A DNA stretch of 64,000 nucleotides, from the NCBI RefSeq assembly GCF_013201035.1, contig NZ_CP053707.1, positions 124,001-188,000 on the forward strand, given 5' to 3'. Position 1 is the first letter of the stretch. Each line of letters opens with the position of its first letter. The DNA comes from Arthrobacter sp. NEB 688 (GTDB lineage Bacteria; Actinomycetota; Actinomycetes; Actinomycetales; Dermatophilaceae). The notes under the pieces are model-generated. The model was not told the origin of the DNA, searched no databases, and worked only from the letters and a program-made list of their open reading frames with translations. The position numbers were made by a program, and so were the translations under genes. Positions 1-8,516 of the stretch are shown piece by piece.

Positions 1-687
<687 letters not shown>

Positions 688-726
688 TCACCGTCGGCGC
701 ACCTGCCCTCACCGGACCGGTCTGTT

Positions 727-753
727 CTGTCACTCTCATGGTGAGAGTGCTAA
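727..753 (-). promoter_or_regulatory. CIRCE element 1 (HrcA operator), distal copy
   Basis: The sequence reads CTGTCACTC, nine bases, GAGTGCTAA. The right half is a perfect CIRCE half-site and the left half matches its core CACTC. It lies in the leader or promoter region of the leftward groL gene, about 120 bp upstream of its start. Confidence 0.8.
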
Positions 754-762
754 TGGCCATTA

Positions 763-789
763 TTGGCACTCTCACCCGGAGAGTGCAAA
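763..789 (-). promoter_or_regulatory. CIRCE element 2 (HrcA operator)
   Basis: TTGGCACTC, nine bases, GAGTGCAAA. This matches the CIRCE consensus (TTAGCACTC-N9-GAGTGCTAA) at all but two positions. It begins 36 bp from element 1, so the two operators lie on nearly the same helix face with respect to bound HrcA dimers. Tandem CIRCE boxes normally mean tight heat-shock repression of the downstream chaperonin. Confidence 0.85.
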
Positions 790-824
790 CGCTGCCTGAG
801 GGGCACCGACTCCGGCGGACCGGC

Positions 825-1292
825 TCAGAGCGCCGGGTCGACGCCCTCGACGTGGACGCGCAGGGAGGCATCCGCCTCGGAGGCGACCGGGTCGCCGAGG
901 TCGGCGACGAAGACCGCGACCGCCTCGCGCGCCGGGTTGCCGTCCAGCTCGTGGAGCACCTCGCGCCACGCGGCGAGGTTCGGGTGCGGCAGGTCGGTGC
1001 AGGCCTCGGCGGGCGCGAGCGACTCGACCGCGGCCTCGAGGTCGGAGCGCGAGAGCGGCAGGGTGGCCGTCGAGCCGTCGTGGCCGAGCACCGTCGCGAG
1101 GACGACCGTCGCGAGGGCCGGGCGCCCGCCGGGGGTGGCCGTGACGTGCGGGAAGACCCAGTCCGGGGTCGAGGACGCCGGCGACAGGCCCACCGCGTGC
1201 GCCGCGGGCTCCCGCCAGCCGTCGATGCGGTCCACGAGGTGCGCGCGGATCGCCGCGAGTCCGTCCGGGGTGCTCCAGTCCAGGTCGCTCAT
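825..1292 (-). CDS. Conserved hypothetical protein (155 aa)
   Basis: Leftward ORF beginning MSDLDWSTPDGLAAIRAHL. The ATG at 1290-1292 is preceded by a G-rich run that can act as a ribosome binding site. The product is soluble and acidic with no signal peptide, membrane segment or motif that I recognise. It reads DWVFPHVTATPGGRPA in the first third and ends in an Ala/Val-rich strand pattern. It lies between the CIRCE boxes and the divergent phosphate transporter, so it could be read through toward groL, though the CIRCE promoter lies after its stop. Codon use is typical of the window. Function unknown. Confidence 0.75.
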   Translation of the reverse strand: MSDLDWSTPDGLAAIRAHLVDRIDGWREPAAHAVGLSPASSTPDWVFPHVTATPGGRPALATVVLATVLGHDGSTATLPLSRSDLEAAVESLAPAEACTDLPHPNLAAWREVLHELDGNPAREAVAVFVADLGDPVASEADASLRVHVEGVDPAL

Positions 1293-1434
1293 CCCCCCAT
1301 CCTGACAAAGACGGCCGCCCGGCGCGCCCCGCACGCCCCGTGCGCCGCACCGGCCCCATGCGCCGGATGAACAGCGGGTGAACGACGACCCCCGTCTTGG
1401 TGAAGCGAGGGTTGCCGCCCCAGACTGGTGCCTC

Positions 1435-2667
1435 GTGGACGCAGCGACCCTCATCCTCGTGCTCGTCATCGTGACGGCCCTGGCCTTCGACTTCACGAAC
1501 GGCTTCCACGACACGGCCAACGCGATGGCGGCGTCGATCTCCACCGGGGCCCTCGCGCCCAAGGTGGCGGTCGGCCTCAGCGCGGTGCTCAACCTCGTCG
1601 GCGCCTTCCTGTCCGTCGAGGTCGCCCTCACCGTGTCGAACGCCGTCATCAAGATCCAGGACAAGAGCGGCGCCCCACGGCCCGAGCTCCTGACCGGTGG
1701 CGGTGAGGCGCTGCTGCTCATCGTGCTCGCCGGCCTCGTCGGCGGCATCGTCTGGAACCTCTTCACCTGGCTGCTCGGCCTGCCCTCGAGCTCCTCGCAC
1801 GCCCTGCTCGGCGGCCTGACCGGCGCCGGCGCCGCGGGCCTCGGCCTCGCGGGCGTCAAGTGGACCGGCGACGGCACCAAGCTCGACGGCGTCGTCGGCA
1901 AGATCCTCCTGCCCTCGCTGCTCTCCCCCGCCGTCGCGCTCGCCGTCGCGTTCATCGGCTGCTGGCTCGTGCACCGCATCACCGCCTCGGTCATGGACCG
2001 GCTCAACGAGCGCTACTTCCGCTGGGGCCAGATCGGCAGCGCCTCCCTCGTCTCGCTCGCGCACGGCACCAACGACGCACAGAAGACGATGGGCGTCATG
2101 ACCCTCGCCCTCATCGCGAGCGGCCACTGGGACCGCACCGACGCCGTGCCGATCTGGGTCAAGGTGAGCGCCGCGACGGCCATCGCCCTCGGCACCTACA
2201 TCGGCGGCTGGCGGATCATCCGCACCCTCGGCAAGGGCCTGGTCGACATCACGCCGCGCCAGGGCCTCTCGAGCGACGGCGCGACGGCGGCGGTGCTCCT
2301 CGCCTCGAGCCACCTCGGGTTCGCCCTCTCGACGACCCACGTCGCGACCGGCTCCGTCCTCGGTGGCGGGCTCGGGCGCGGCACGCACGTGCGCTGGTCG
2401 ACGGCCGGCCGGATGGTCGTCGCGTGGGCGCTGACCTTCCCCATCGCCGCCGGGATGGGCGCGCTCATGTGGTGGGTCGGCCACACGCTCGGCGGCGCGC
2501 CCGGTGCGCTGCTCGTCTTCGCGATCCTCTGCGCCGCCTCGCTCTTCATGTACCTGCGCTCGAAGCGGGAGCACGTCGGGGCCCACAACGTCACCGAGGA
2601 GTGGGGCGCCGCCGGCGGCGAGCCCACCCCGGCCGCCCCCGCCCCCACCAAGACCCCCACCCGCTGA
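1435..2667 (+). CDS. pitA: Inorganic phosphate transporter, PiT family
   Basis: Integral membrane carrier that takes up metal-phosphate or phosphate by ion symport. The product is about 410 aa with roughly ten hydrophobic segments. It carries the two inverted PiT signature repeats: FDFTNGFHDTANAMA near the N-terminus and SLAHGTNDAQKTMGVM in the second half, plus GLPSSSSHALLGG and LSTTHVATGS. I chose the GTG at 1435 because PiT proteins start just before the first membrane helix; an in-frame GTG at 1378 would add 19 atypical residues. Two small genes follow within 25 bp of each other. In Mycobacterium tuberculosis I recall pitA (Rv0545c) followed by a small membrane protein and a DUF3349 protein, the same order, so this is a conserved operon. 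Confidence 0.93.
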   Translation: MDAATLILVLVIVTALAFDFTNGFHDTANAMAASISTGALAPKVAVGLSAVLNLVGAFLSVEVALTVSNAVIKIQDKSGAPRPELLTGGGEALLLIVLAGLVGGIVWNLFTWLLGLPSSSSHALLGGLTGAGAAGLGLAGVKWTGDGTKLDGVVGKILLPSLLSPAVALAVAFIGCWLVHRITASVMDRLNERYFRWGQIGSASLVSLAHGTNDAQKTMGVMTLALIASGHWDRTDAVPIWVKVSAATAIALGTYIGGWRIIRTLGKGLVDITPRQGLSSDGATAAVLLASSHLGFALSTTHVATGSVLGGGLGRGTHVRWSTAGRMVVAWALTFPIAAGMGALMWWVGHTLGGAPGALLVFAILCAASLFMYLRSKREHVGAHNVTEEWGAAGGEPTPAAPAPTKTPTR

Positions 2668-2685
2668 CGGAGAGGACCGACCACC

Positions 2686-2982
2686 ATGCGCAGCCTCCAG
2701 CTCGCCCTCCAGGGCGCCGCCGACGTCCTCGTCGTCGGCCTCCTCTTCGGGGCCGGCCTGCCCGTGATCTACGCCCTCGCCATGCGCGCGCTCGTCGTCG
2801 GCGCCGAGGAGGCACCGGACGGTAGCGTGCGGTACTCGTCGCTCGGCCGGCTGCTCGCCGGGCTGCTCGTCGCGGTCATCCTCGGCGGGGTCGTGCTCGG
2901 CCTCGTGCTCATCGTCGCGAGCGGCTTCGGGAAGGCCGTGAGCTTCGAGCACGTCCTCCCGACCATCGTCGACAAGAAGTGA
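2686..2982 (+). CDS. Small membrane protein of the pitA operon (98 aa)
   Basis: Two predicted membrane helices (about residues 10-35 and 55-80) separated by a short loop with SVRYSSLGR. A strong ribosome site (GGAGAGGA) lies ahead of the ATG. It begins 18 bp after pitA and its stop overlaps a potential GTG of the next gene. By position it corresponds to the small transmembrane protein (Rv0544c) beside pitA in mycobacteria. The fixed neighbourhood suggests an accessory or assembly role for the phosphate carrier, but no activity is known to me. Confidence 0.85.
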   Translation: MRSLQLALQGAADVLVVGLLFGAGLPVIYALAMRALVVGAEEAPDGSVRYSSLGRLLAGLLVAVILGGVVLGLVLIVASGFGKAVSFEHVLPTIVDKK

Positions 2983-2990
2983 GTCCCGCC

Positions 2991-3581
2991 ATGCCGCAGC
3001 TGTCGCACTCGGTGATCGCCCACATCCGGGCCGGTTTCCCCGACGGCGTCCCCGACGCCGAGGCGGCCGCCCTCGGAGCGGTCCTCCAGGAGCAGCTCGG
3101 CACCCACGCGGCGCACGACGTGCTGCGCAAGCTGGCCGCCGAGAAGGTCCTCTCCCGCCGCGCCGTGCGCGCCCTCGTCCCCGAGGACGAGCAGGTCCGC
3201 CAGGTCTCGGCCAAGCTCGTCCTCGGCGGCTGGCCGCTCGGCGGCATGGACGAGGAGGAGGACGAGGCCCCGCCGCGCGAGGGCAGCCCGCTCGCCCGCA
3301 TCGTCAACTGGCTGCGCGAGGGCTACCCGGGCGGCGTGCCCGAGCACGACTACGTGCCGCTGCTCGCGCTGCTCGAGCGCCGGCTGACCCGCTCCGAGGT
3401 CAAGAAGGTCGCCAAGGCCCTGCGGCGCGCGGACGTCAGCCCGGCCGGCCCGTCGGACATCGCGGCGGCCATCACCGAGTACACGCACGCCGACCCCAGC
3501 GACAAGGACCTGCGCCGGGTGCGCGACCAGCTGGCCAAGAAGGGCTGGCCGGTCGAGTTCCCCGACCCCGACCTCCCCTGA
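2991..3581 (+). CDS. Tandem DUF3349 protein (196 aa)
   Basis: The second half (about residues 100-190) carries the DUF3349 pattern: WLREGYPGGVPEHDYVPLL, LLERRLTRSEVKKVAKAL, and a closing KKGWPVEF. The first half is a diverged copy (HIRAGFPDGVPDAEAAALG, then LVLGGWPL), so the protein appears to be two DUF3349 domains joined by an acidic linker (DEEEDEAPP). Mycobacterial Rv0543c is, to my recollection, a single-domain member located after pitA. I prefer the ATG at 2991; a GTG at 2979 overlapping the upstream stop would add four residues. DUF3349 proteins are small helical bundles of unknown function. A role in phosphate uptake is inferred only from the operon. Confidence 0.85.
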   Translation: MPQLSHSVIAHIRAGFPDGVPDAEAAALGAVLQEQLGTHAAHDVLRKLAAEKVLSRRAVRALVPEDEQVRQVSAKLVLGGWPLGGMDEEEDEAPPREGSPLARIVNWLREGYPGGVPEHDYVPLLALLERRLTRSEVKKVAKALRRADVSPAGPSDIAAAITEYTHADPSDKDLRRVRDQLAKKGWPVEFPDPDLP

Positions 3582-3605
3582 CCCCTCCCCCCGCGGGTCC
3601 ACCCC

Positions 3606-3667
3606 GTCGAGCGAACAGGACACGCCGCCTGCGCCACCACGCACGCGGCGTGTCCTGTTCGTTCGAC
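3606..3667. repeat. 62-bp intergenic palindrome, 23-bp arms
   Basis: The arms GTCGAGCGAACAGGACACG... and its complement pair over 23 positions with one G/T mismatch, around a 16-base centre. It lies directly after the DUF3349 stop and has no T-run, so it is a hairpin-forming element rather than a classical terminator. Only one copy was found in the window. Confidence 0.75.
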
Positions 3668-3702
3668 CCGTGGGGTGGGGCGGCTCGGAGGGGCCCGGAC
3701 AG

Positions 3703-3744
3703 CAGAGATGCCCGTCCGGCTTCCCTCACGGACGGGCATCTCTG
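3703..3744. terminator. Bidirectional hairpin terminator between converging genes
   Basis: A 16-bp perfect stem (CAGAGATGCCCGTCCG and its complement) with a 10-base loop, located between the pitA operon and the opposing DUF3263 gene. It lacks a T-run, as is common in actinobacteria. Confidence 0.75.
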
Positions 3745-3763
3745 GTTCTGGGGGCTCCCCGGC

Positions 3764-4057
3764 TCAGGGCTCCATGCCGAGGCGTCGGGCCGAGCGGGCG
3801 CGCTGGCGGCTCGCGCGCAGGCGGCGCAGCCGCTTGACGAGCATCGGGTCGTGGGCGAGGGCCACCGGGTTGTCGATGAGGCCGTTGAGCACCTGGTAGT
3901 ACCGCGTCGAGCTCATGTCGAAGAGCTCCTTGATGGCGGTCTCCTTGGAGCCGGCGTACTTCCACCACTGCCGCTCGAAGGCGAGCACCTCACGGTCGCG
4001 CTCGGAGAGGTCCGAGACGCTGACGGCAGGGGTGACCTGTTCGGAGGCGGCACTCAC
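3764..4057 (-). CDS. DUF3263 family protein (97 aa)
   Basis: A small basic protein whose core reads LAFERQWWKYAGSKETAI, SSTRYYQVLNGLIDNP and DPMLVKRLRRLRASR, the hallmark of DUF3263. The domain resembles a helix-turn-helix, and actinobacterial members are thought to bind DNA, but I know of no defined target. The start is an ATG at 4055-4057. It stands alone between a decarboxylase gene and a terminator. A perfect 26-bp palindrome lies 51 bp upstream and could be its own operator. Confidence 0.85.
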   Translation of the reverse strand: MSAASEQVTPAVSVSDLSERDREVLAFERQWWKYAGSKETAIKELFDMSSTRYYQVLNGLIDNPVALAHDPMLVKRLRRLRASRQRARSARRLGMEP

Positions 4058-4107
4058 GGTGTGTTCTCGACCCTTCGTCGCGTGTGGCTTCGGGCCTCAC
4101 TCTAGCC

Positions 4108-4133
4108 GCGGAATGACACCCGTGTCATTCCGC
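4108..4133. promoter_or_regulatory. 26-bp perfect palindrome upstream of the DUF3263 gene
   Basis: GCGGAATGACAC, two bases, then its exact complement. It lies between the decarboxylase stop and the DUF3263 start, both leftward. With a two-base centre it makes a poor RNA hairpin but a good dimer-binding site; a terminator role for the upstream gene is the alternative. Confidence 0.45.
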
Positions 4134-4241
4134 TCGGCGCGTCCTGCGGCGTGTCGGCTGGACACCTCGCGCGGCGGTCAGCTCACCCGTCACACACGAC
4201 CCACGCCCCCCAGCAGCCGCGCCGGGTGCGGTCGGGCCGGC

Positions 4242-5609
4242 TCAGGCCATCGTGTCGAGGATGTCCCGGATGTCGTCCTCCGTCGTCGCGGGGTTGACGA
4301 TCGCGAAGCGGGCCAGCGTCTCGCCGTCGTGCGTCGTCGGCACGACGAAGGCGAACTCGTCGGCGAGCATCCGGTCCGACCAGGCCTGGTAGTCGGCGGG
4401 CGACCAGCCGAGGCGCCGGAAGACGACCACCGACAGGTCGCGATCGCGGACCAGCTCGAGCTCGGGGCGGCGGGCGACCTCGGCCTCGGCGTACCGGGCG
4501 ACGTCCAGCGTGCGCTCGACGGCGGCCGTGTAGGCGTCGGTGCCGTTGACGACGAGGGAGAACCAGAACGGCAGGCCGCGCGCCCGCCGGGTCAGGCCGA
4601 CGGAGTAGTCGGTGGGGTTCCAGTCGGGGGCCTCGGTGAGGACGTCGAGGTAGCCGGCCTTCTGGGTGTGCGCGGCGCGGGCGAGCGCCGGCTCGCGGTA
4701 GAGCAACGCACAGCAGTCGAAGGGCGCGAAGAGCCACTTGTGCGGGTCGACGATGAAGGAGTCGCAGTGCTCGATGCCCGCGTAGAGCTCGCGCACCGAC
4801 GGGGCGGCGAGCCCGGCCCCGCCGTACGCGCCGTCGACGTGGAACCAGATGCCGTGCTCGCGGCACACCTCGGCCACCGACGCGAGGTCGTCGACGATGC
4901 CGAAATTGGTCGTGCCGCAGGTCGCGACGACGGCGAAGAAGGTCTCGGGGCCGTGCTCCTCGATGGCCCGGCGCAGCGCCGGTCCGGTGAGCCGGCCGGC
5001 GTCGTCGGCCGGCACGCCGACGAGCTCGGCGTCCATCACCTCGCAGGCCGACGCGATGGAGCTGTGCGCGCCCGCGGTGGCCGCGACGCGCCAGGGGCGG
5101 TCGCCGGCGGCCGCGCGGTGGCGGGCGGTGGCGCGCGCCGCGACGAGCGCCGACAGGTTGCCGATGGTGCCGCCGGGGACGAAGACGCCACCGGCGCCCT
5201 CCGGCAGCCCGACGAGGTCGGCGATCCAGCGCAGCGCCTGGTTCTCGGCCCAGACCGCGCCCGAGCCCTCGAGCCAGGACCCGGCGTAGATCGACGAGGC
5301 ACCGACGACGAGGTCGAAGACGACCGAGGCGTCGCTCGGCGCGCACGGGATGAAGGAGAGGTAGCGCGGGTGGTCGACCGAGAGGCACGCGGGCGCGAGC
5401 TCGTCGGCGAAGATGCGCATCGCCTCGGAGCCGCCGAGCCCGTGGGCCGTGACGGTGCGGCCGAGCGTCGCGTCGAGGTCCTCCTGGGTCCGCACGCGGT
5501 CGAGCGGCGGCTCCATCCGGATGCGCTCCTCGGCGTACGCGGTGACGGCGTCGAGGAGGGTCGCGAGCTCCTCGTGGGCGTTCGGGGAGTACGGGGTGGT
5601 GGGGTGCAC
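4242..5609 (-). CDS. PLP-dependent decarboxylase, group II (aromatic-L-amino-acid / glutamate type)
   Basis: Soluble 455-residue enzyme of the fold-type I group II decarboxylases, which remove CO2 from aromatic amino acids, glutamate or similar substrates. The PLP lysine lies in SFIVDPHKWLFAPFDC (Lys291), preceded by HVDGAYGG with the PLP-contacting Asp259. GGTIGNLSAL binds the phosphate. The N-terminus reads HPRYLSFIPCAPSDASV, typical of actinobacterial homologues. Start taken as the GTG at 5607-5609, 10 bp after the preceding phosphatase gene, so the two are probably co-transcribed. The substrate cannot be called from sequence. Confidence 0.88.
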   Translation of the reverse strand: MHPTTPYSPNAHEELATLLDAVTAYAEERIRMEPPLDRVRTQEDLDATLGRTVTAHGLGGSEAMRIFADELAPACLSVDHPRYLSFIPCAPSDASVVFDLVVGASSIYAGSWLEGSGAVWAENQALRWIADLVGLPEGAGGVFVPGGTIGNLSALVAARATARHRAAAGDRPWRVAATAGAHSSIASACEVMDAELVGVPADDAGRLTGPALRRAIEEHGPETFFAVVATCGTTNFGIVDDLASVAEVCREHGIWFHVDGAYGGAGLAAPSVRELYAGIEHCDSFIVDPHKWLFAPFDCCALLYREPALARAAHTQKAGYLDVLTEAPDWNPTDYSVGLTRRARGLPFWFSLVVNGTDAYTAAVERTLDVARYAEAEVARRPELELVRDRDLSVVVFRRLGWSPADYQAWSDRMLADEFAFVVPTTHDGETLARFAIVNPATTEDDIRDILDTMA

Positions 5610-5619
5610 GGGCGGGAGT

Positions 5620-6282
5620 CTAGGAGGCGCGCAGCCCGAGCAGGAGCGCCTGCAGGTCGGCGACCTCGTCGACGAGGGCCGTCGGGCCCTGGGCCGCGAG
5701 CGCTGCACGGTCGCCGGCGCCCCACGTGACGGCCACGGCGGCCATCCCCGCGGCCTGCGCCGCCTGCACGTCGACCGTCGCGTCCCCGACGTAGACGCAG
5801 CGCGCCGGGTCGACGCCGAGCACCGTGGCGCCGCGCAGGAGGGGGTCCGGGGCGGGCTTGTGGCGGTCGGTGTCCTCGAGGCCGGCGACGACCTCGACGA
5901 GGTGGTCGATGCCGACGCCCTCGAGCGCGAGCCGGGCGGTCTCCTGGCGCTTGGAGGTGACGACCGCGGTCGTGACGCCGGCCGCGTGGAGGGCCTCGAG
6001 GAGCTCGGGCACCCCCTCGTAGCGGCGGATGAGCCGGCCGGTGTTCGCGAGGTTCCACTCGCGGTAGGTGGCGTCGAGCGCGTGGCCGTGCTCGGGGCTC
6101 TCCTCGAGCAGCGCCTCGAGCAGCGGGCGGCCGATCCACGCGCGCGCCCGGGTCTCCTCGACCTCCTCGCCGAGCACCGCCCGGAAGGCGTGCTGGTAGG
6201 AGGCGACGATGAGCGGGATCGTGTCGGCGAGGGTGCCGTCGAGGTCGAAGAGGACGGTCGGCCAGGGCGGGGTCGCGGTCAC
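5620..6282 (-). CDS. HAD-superfamily phosphatase (phosphoglycolate phosphatase / PpaX-like)
   Basis: A 220-residue haloacid-dehalogenase hydrolase. Motif I is LFDLDGTLADT near the N-terminus, motif II is VVTSK, motif III contains KPAPDPLL, and motif IV is YVGDATVDVQAA. A cap domain lies between motifs I and II, as in the Gph/PpaX group that act on phosphoglycolate or pyrophosphate. I use the GTG at 6280-6282, which places DLDGT at about residue 14; a longer in-frame start at 6363 would add a low-complexity tail. It is followed closely by the decarboxylase gene, and a 55-bp palindromic repeat lies about 100 bp upstream. Confidence 0.88.
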   Translation of the reverse strand: MTATPPWPTVLFDLDGTLADTIPLIVASYQHAFRAVLGEEVEETRARAWIGRPLLEALLEESPEHGHALDATYREWNLANTGRLIRRYEGVPELLEALHAAGVTTAVVTSKRQETARLALEGVGIDHLVEVVAGLEDTDRHKPAPDPLLRGATVLGVDPARCVYVGDATVDVQAAQAAGMAAVAVTWGAGDRAALAAQGPTALVDEVADLQALLLGLRAS

Positions 6283-6383
6283 CGGTCCAGTCTGACGGGG
6301 CGGCGTCGGCACCCGGGCGGCGGTCCACCCCCGGCCGCCCCGCGGTCGAGGGTCCGACCCCACCCGCCTTCTCCCGACTTCTT

Positions 6384-6438
6384 GCGAGTTCCGCCGCCCG
6401 ACGCGCCGTTCCGGGGCGGGTCGGGCGGCGGAACTCGC
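6384..6438. repeat. 55-bp dispersed palindrome, family A, copy 1
   Basis: An 18-bp perfect inverted repeat (GCGAGTTCCGCCGCCCGA and its complement) around a 19-base centre that contains CGCGCCGTT. It has the same length and layout as copies at 8891-8945 and 26333-26387. It ends 3 bp from the arsC stop codon, so it may also end arsC transcripts. Confidence 0.85.
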
Positions 6439-6440
6439 AG

Positions 6441-6863
6441 TCAGTGGGACTGGTGGGCGGCCGGGACGCCGAGCTCGTCGAGGAGCGCGAGCACGCGCTC
6501 GAGGATCTCGTCGCGCACGCCGCGCACCATCGCCAGGCCCTGCCCGGCCGGGTCCTCGAGGACCCAGTCCTCGTAGCGCGTGCCCGGGAAGATCGGGCAG
6601 GTGTCGCCGCAGCCCATCGTCACGACGACGTCGGAGGCCTGCACCGCCTCGGGCGTGAGGACCTTGGGCCGCTCGGCGGCGATGTCGATGCCGACCTCGC
6701 GCATGGCCTCGACGGCCACCGGGTTGACGGCGTCGCCGGGGGCGCTGCCCGCCGAGCGGACCTCGACGGCCCCGCCCGAGAGGTGGTGCAGCCAGGCGGC
6801 GGCCATCTGCGAGCGGCCGGCGTTGTGGACGCAGACGAACATGACGGACGGACGGTCAGGCAC
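6441..6863 (-). CDS. arsC: Arsenate reductase, low-molecular-weight phosphatase type
   Basis: Cytosolic enzyme that reduces arsenate to arsenite. The 140-residue protein has the phosphatase loop CVHNAGRSQ (Cys11 to Arg17), further cysteines at 85 and 89 in TMGCGDTCPIFPG, and the acid/base segment EDPAGQ. Together these fit the thiol-coupled ArsC family used by actinobacteria (thioredoxin or mycothiol/mycoredoxin linked; which one cannot be told here). Its ATG overlaps the end of acr3 by 8 bp, so it is the third gene of the arsI-acr3-arsC operon. The arsenite it makes would be exported by ACR3. Confidence 0.95.
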   Translation of the reverse strand: MPDRPSVMFVCVHNAGRSQMAAAWLHHLSGGAVEVRSAGSAPGDAVNPVAVEAMREVGIDIAAERPKVLTPEAVQASDVVVTMGCGDTCPIFPGTRYEDWVLEDPAGQGLAMVRGVRDEILERVLALLDELGVPAAHQSH

Positions 6864-7929
6864 GGGAGAACCCCTTCCGGAGGGCGAGCGAGACGTAGAC
6901 GAGCCCGACGAGGACGGGCACCTCGATGAGCGGCCCGACGACCCCGGCGAGCGCCTGCCCGGAGGTCGCGCCGAAGGTCGCGATGGCGACGGCGATGGCG
7001 AGCTCGAAGTTGTTGCCGGCCGCGGTGAACGCGAGCGTCGTCGTCCGCGCGTAGCCGAGGCCGATGCCCCGCCCGAGCACGAACCCGCCGCCCCACATGA
7101 GGACGAAGTAGGCGAGCAGCGGCAGGGCGATGCGGACGACGTCGAGCGGCCGGCTCGTCACCTGCTCGCCCTGGAGCGCGAAGAGCACGACGATCGTGAA
7201 GAGCAGCCCGTAGAGCGCCCACGGGCCGATGCGCGGCAGGAACGAGCGCTCGTACGCCGCTCTGCCCCACCGACGCTCGCCGATGCGGCGCGAGAGGTAG
7301 CCGAGCACGAGCGGGATGCCGAGGAAGACCAGCACCGACCGCGCGATGTCCCACGCCGAGACGTCGAGGGCGGTCTGCTGCAGGCCGAGCCACCCCGGCA
7401 GGACCGACAGGTAGAACCAGCCCAGGCCGGCGAACGCGAGCACCTGGAAGACCGAGTTGAGCGCGACGAGCACCGCCGCGGCCTCGCGGTCGCCGCACGC
7501 GAGGTCGTTCCAGATGACGACCATCGCGATGCAGCGGGCGAGCCCGACGACGACGAGCCCGGTGCGGTACTCCGGCAGGTCCGGGAGCAGCAGCCAGGCG
7601 AGGGCGAACATCAGGGCCGGGCCGAGCACCCAGTTGAGGACGAGGCTGGCGACGAGCATCCGCCGGTCGCCGGTCACGCTGTCGAGCCGGTCGTAGCGGA
7701 CCTTGGCCAGCACGGGGTACATCATGACGAGCAGGCCGAGCGCGATGGGCAGCGAGACGCCGTCGACCTCGACGGCCGAGAGCCCCTCGCCGAGACCGGG
7801 GACGAGCCGGCCGAGCAGGAGCCCGACGACCATCGCGAGGCCGATCCAGAGGGGGAGCAGCCGGTCGAGGGTCGACAGCCGGACGGCGCCCGCGAGGGCG
7901 GGAGCCGGGGCGTCGGTGGGGACGGTCAC
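6856..7929 (-). CDS. acr3: Arsenite efflux permease, ACR3 family
   Basis: Ten-helix membrane carrier, 357 aa, that expels arsenite. Recognisable ACR3 features are LVLNWVLGPALMFALAWLLL, the essential membrane cysteine in ARCIAMVVIWNDLACGD (Cys133), and the late segment TAAGNNFELAIAVAIATFG. The GTG start at 7927-7929 overlaps the arsI stop (GTGA), so translation is coupled. The neighbouring arsenate reductase supplies substrate and the divergent ArsR presumably controls expression. Confidence 0.95.
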   Translation of the reverse strand: MTVPTDAPAPALAGAVRLSTLDRLLPLWIGLAMVVGLLLGRLVPGLGEGLSAVEVDGVSLPIALGLLVMMYPVLAKVRYDRLDSVTGDRRMLVASLVLNWVLGPALMFALAWLLLPDLPEYRTGLVVVGLARCIAMVVIWNDLACGDREAAAVLVALNSVFQVLAFAGLGWFYLSVLPGWLGLQQTALDVSAWDIARSVLVFLGIPLVLGYLSRRIGERRWGRAAYERSFLPRIGPWALYGLLFTIVVLFALQGEQVTSRPLDVVRIALPLLAYFVLMWGGGFVLGRGIGLGYARTTTLAFTAAGNNFELAIAVAIATFGATSGQALAGVVGPLIEVPVLVGLVYVSLALRKGFSRA

Positions 7930-8405
7930 GAGCAGCAGGCTCCCTCGGCGCCGAGCACCTCGAGGCTCGCGGTCGCCGGGCGCGCGTCGGCGGGGTCCTC
8001 GTCCTTGACGGTGTAGACCTCCCACGGGGCGCCGGCCGGGTCGTGGACCCAGACCTTGTCCTGGAGGGCGTAGCAGCACGTCGTGTCGTCCTCGTCGAAG
8101 CTCGCGAGGCCGGCGTCCGAGAACCGCTCGCGGGCCGCGGCGACGTCGGCGGTCGAGCCGACCTCGACCCCGAGGTGGTTGAGCGCGCCGGCGGCGCCGC
8201 TGCCGCGGGTGGCCTCGCTCGTCTCGATGAGGACGAGCTTGAGCGGCGGCTGCTCGACGGCGAAGTTCGCGTACCCCGGGCGGCGCTTGTGCGGCGCGAC
8301 CCCGAACATCGCCGTGTAGAAGGCGACGGAGGCCTCGAGGTCGCTGACGTTGAGCGCGATCTGGACGCGGCCGGTCGGTGGCGGGGCGGACGGGGCGGTG
8401 GTCAC
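7926..8405 (-). CDS. arsI: ArsI/CadI-type dioxygenase (VOC family), probable C-As lyase
   Basis: A 159-residue vicinal-oxygen-chelate protein. ArsI enzymes are Fe(II) dioxygenases that break the carbon-arsenic bond of methylarsenite and organoarsenicals; the close CadI group is metal-induced. Seen here are NVSDLEASVAFYTAMFG, LNHLGVEV with His77, a Cys110-Cys111 pair in TTCCYALQDKVWV, and PWEVYTV with Glu129, plus a C-terminal Cys-Cys. I chose GTG 8403-8405 because GGAGGT lies 8 bp upstream; an ATG at 8435 has no such site and falls in the operator region. It leads the ars operon, overlapping acr3. Confidence 0.85.
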   Translation of the reverse strand: MTTAPSAPPPTGRVQIALNVSDLEASVAFYTAMFGVAPHKRRPGYANFAVEQPPLKLVLIETSEATRGSGAAGALNHLGVEVGSTADVAAARERFSDAGLASFDEDDTTCCYALQDKVWVHDPAGAPWEVYTVKDEDPADARPATASLEVLGAEGACCS

Positions 8406-8432
8406 GGCGGGCACCTCCGGGACGAGGACTGG

Positions 8433-8486
8433 CATCGACGAGCGTCGATGAGGACAGCGTGGACCACCACATCGATGTGTGTCAAT
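8433..8486. promoter_or_regulatory. Divergent ars promoter with two palindromic boxes
   Basis: Between arsI and arsR lie CATCGACG-AG-CGTCGATG (8433-8450) and CACATCGATGTG (8468-8479), followed by a CAATAT stretch (8483-8488) that can serve as a -10 for arsR. ArsR-family repressors bind imperfect 12-2-12 palindromes containing ATCGAT-like cores, so these are the likely sites. Assignment of either box to ArsR is inference. Confidence 0.6.
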
Positions 8487-8516
8487 ATGGAGGTCCGTCG
8501 CCCCAGGAGGTCCCCC

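Noticed and set aside
772-2952. A 726-codon frame opposite pitA and other very long Arg/Ala/Asp-rich frames (for example 4183-5388, 28991-30016)
   Set aside because: They are antisense or off-frame shadows of well-identified genes in high-GC DNA and have no domain of their own.
3606-3667. Membership of the 3606 palindrome in family A
   Set aside because: Length and design are similar, but arm sequence (GAACAGGACACGCCGC) and centre are unrelated to GCGAGTTCCGCCG.
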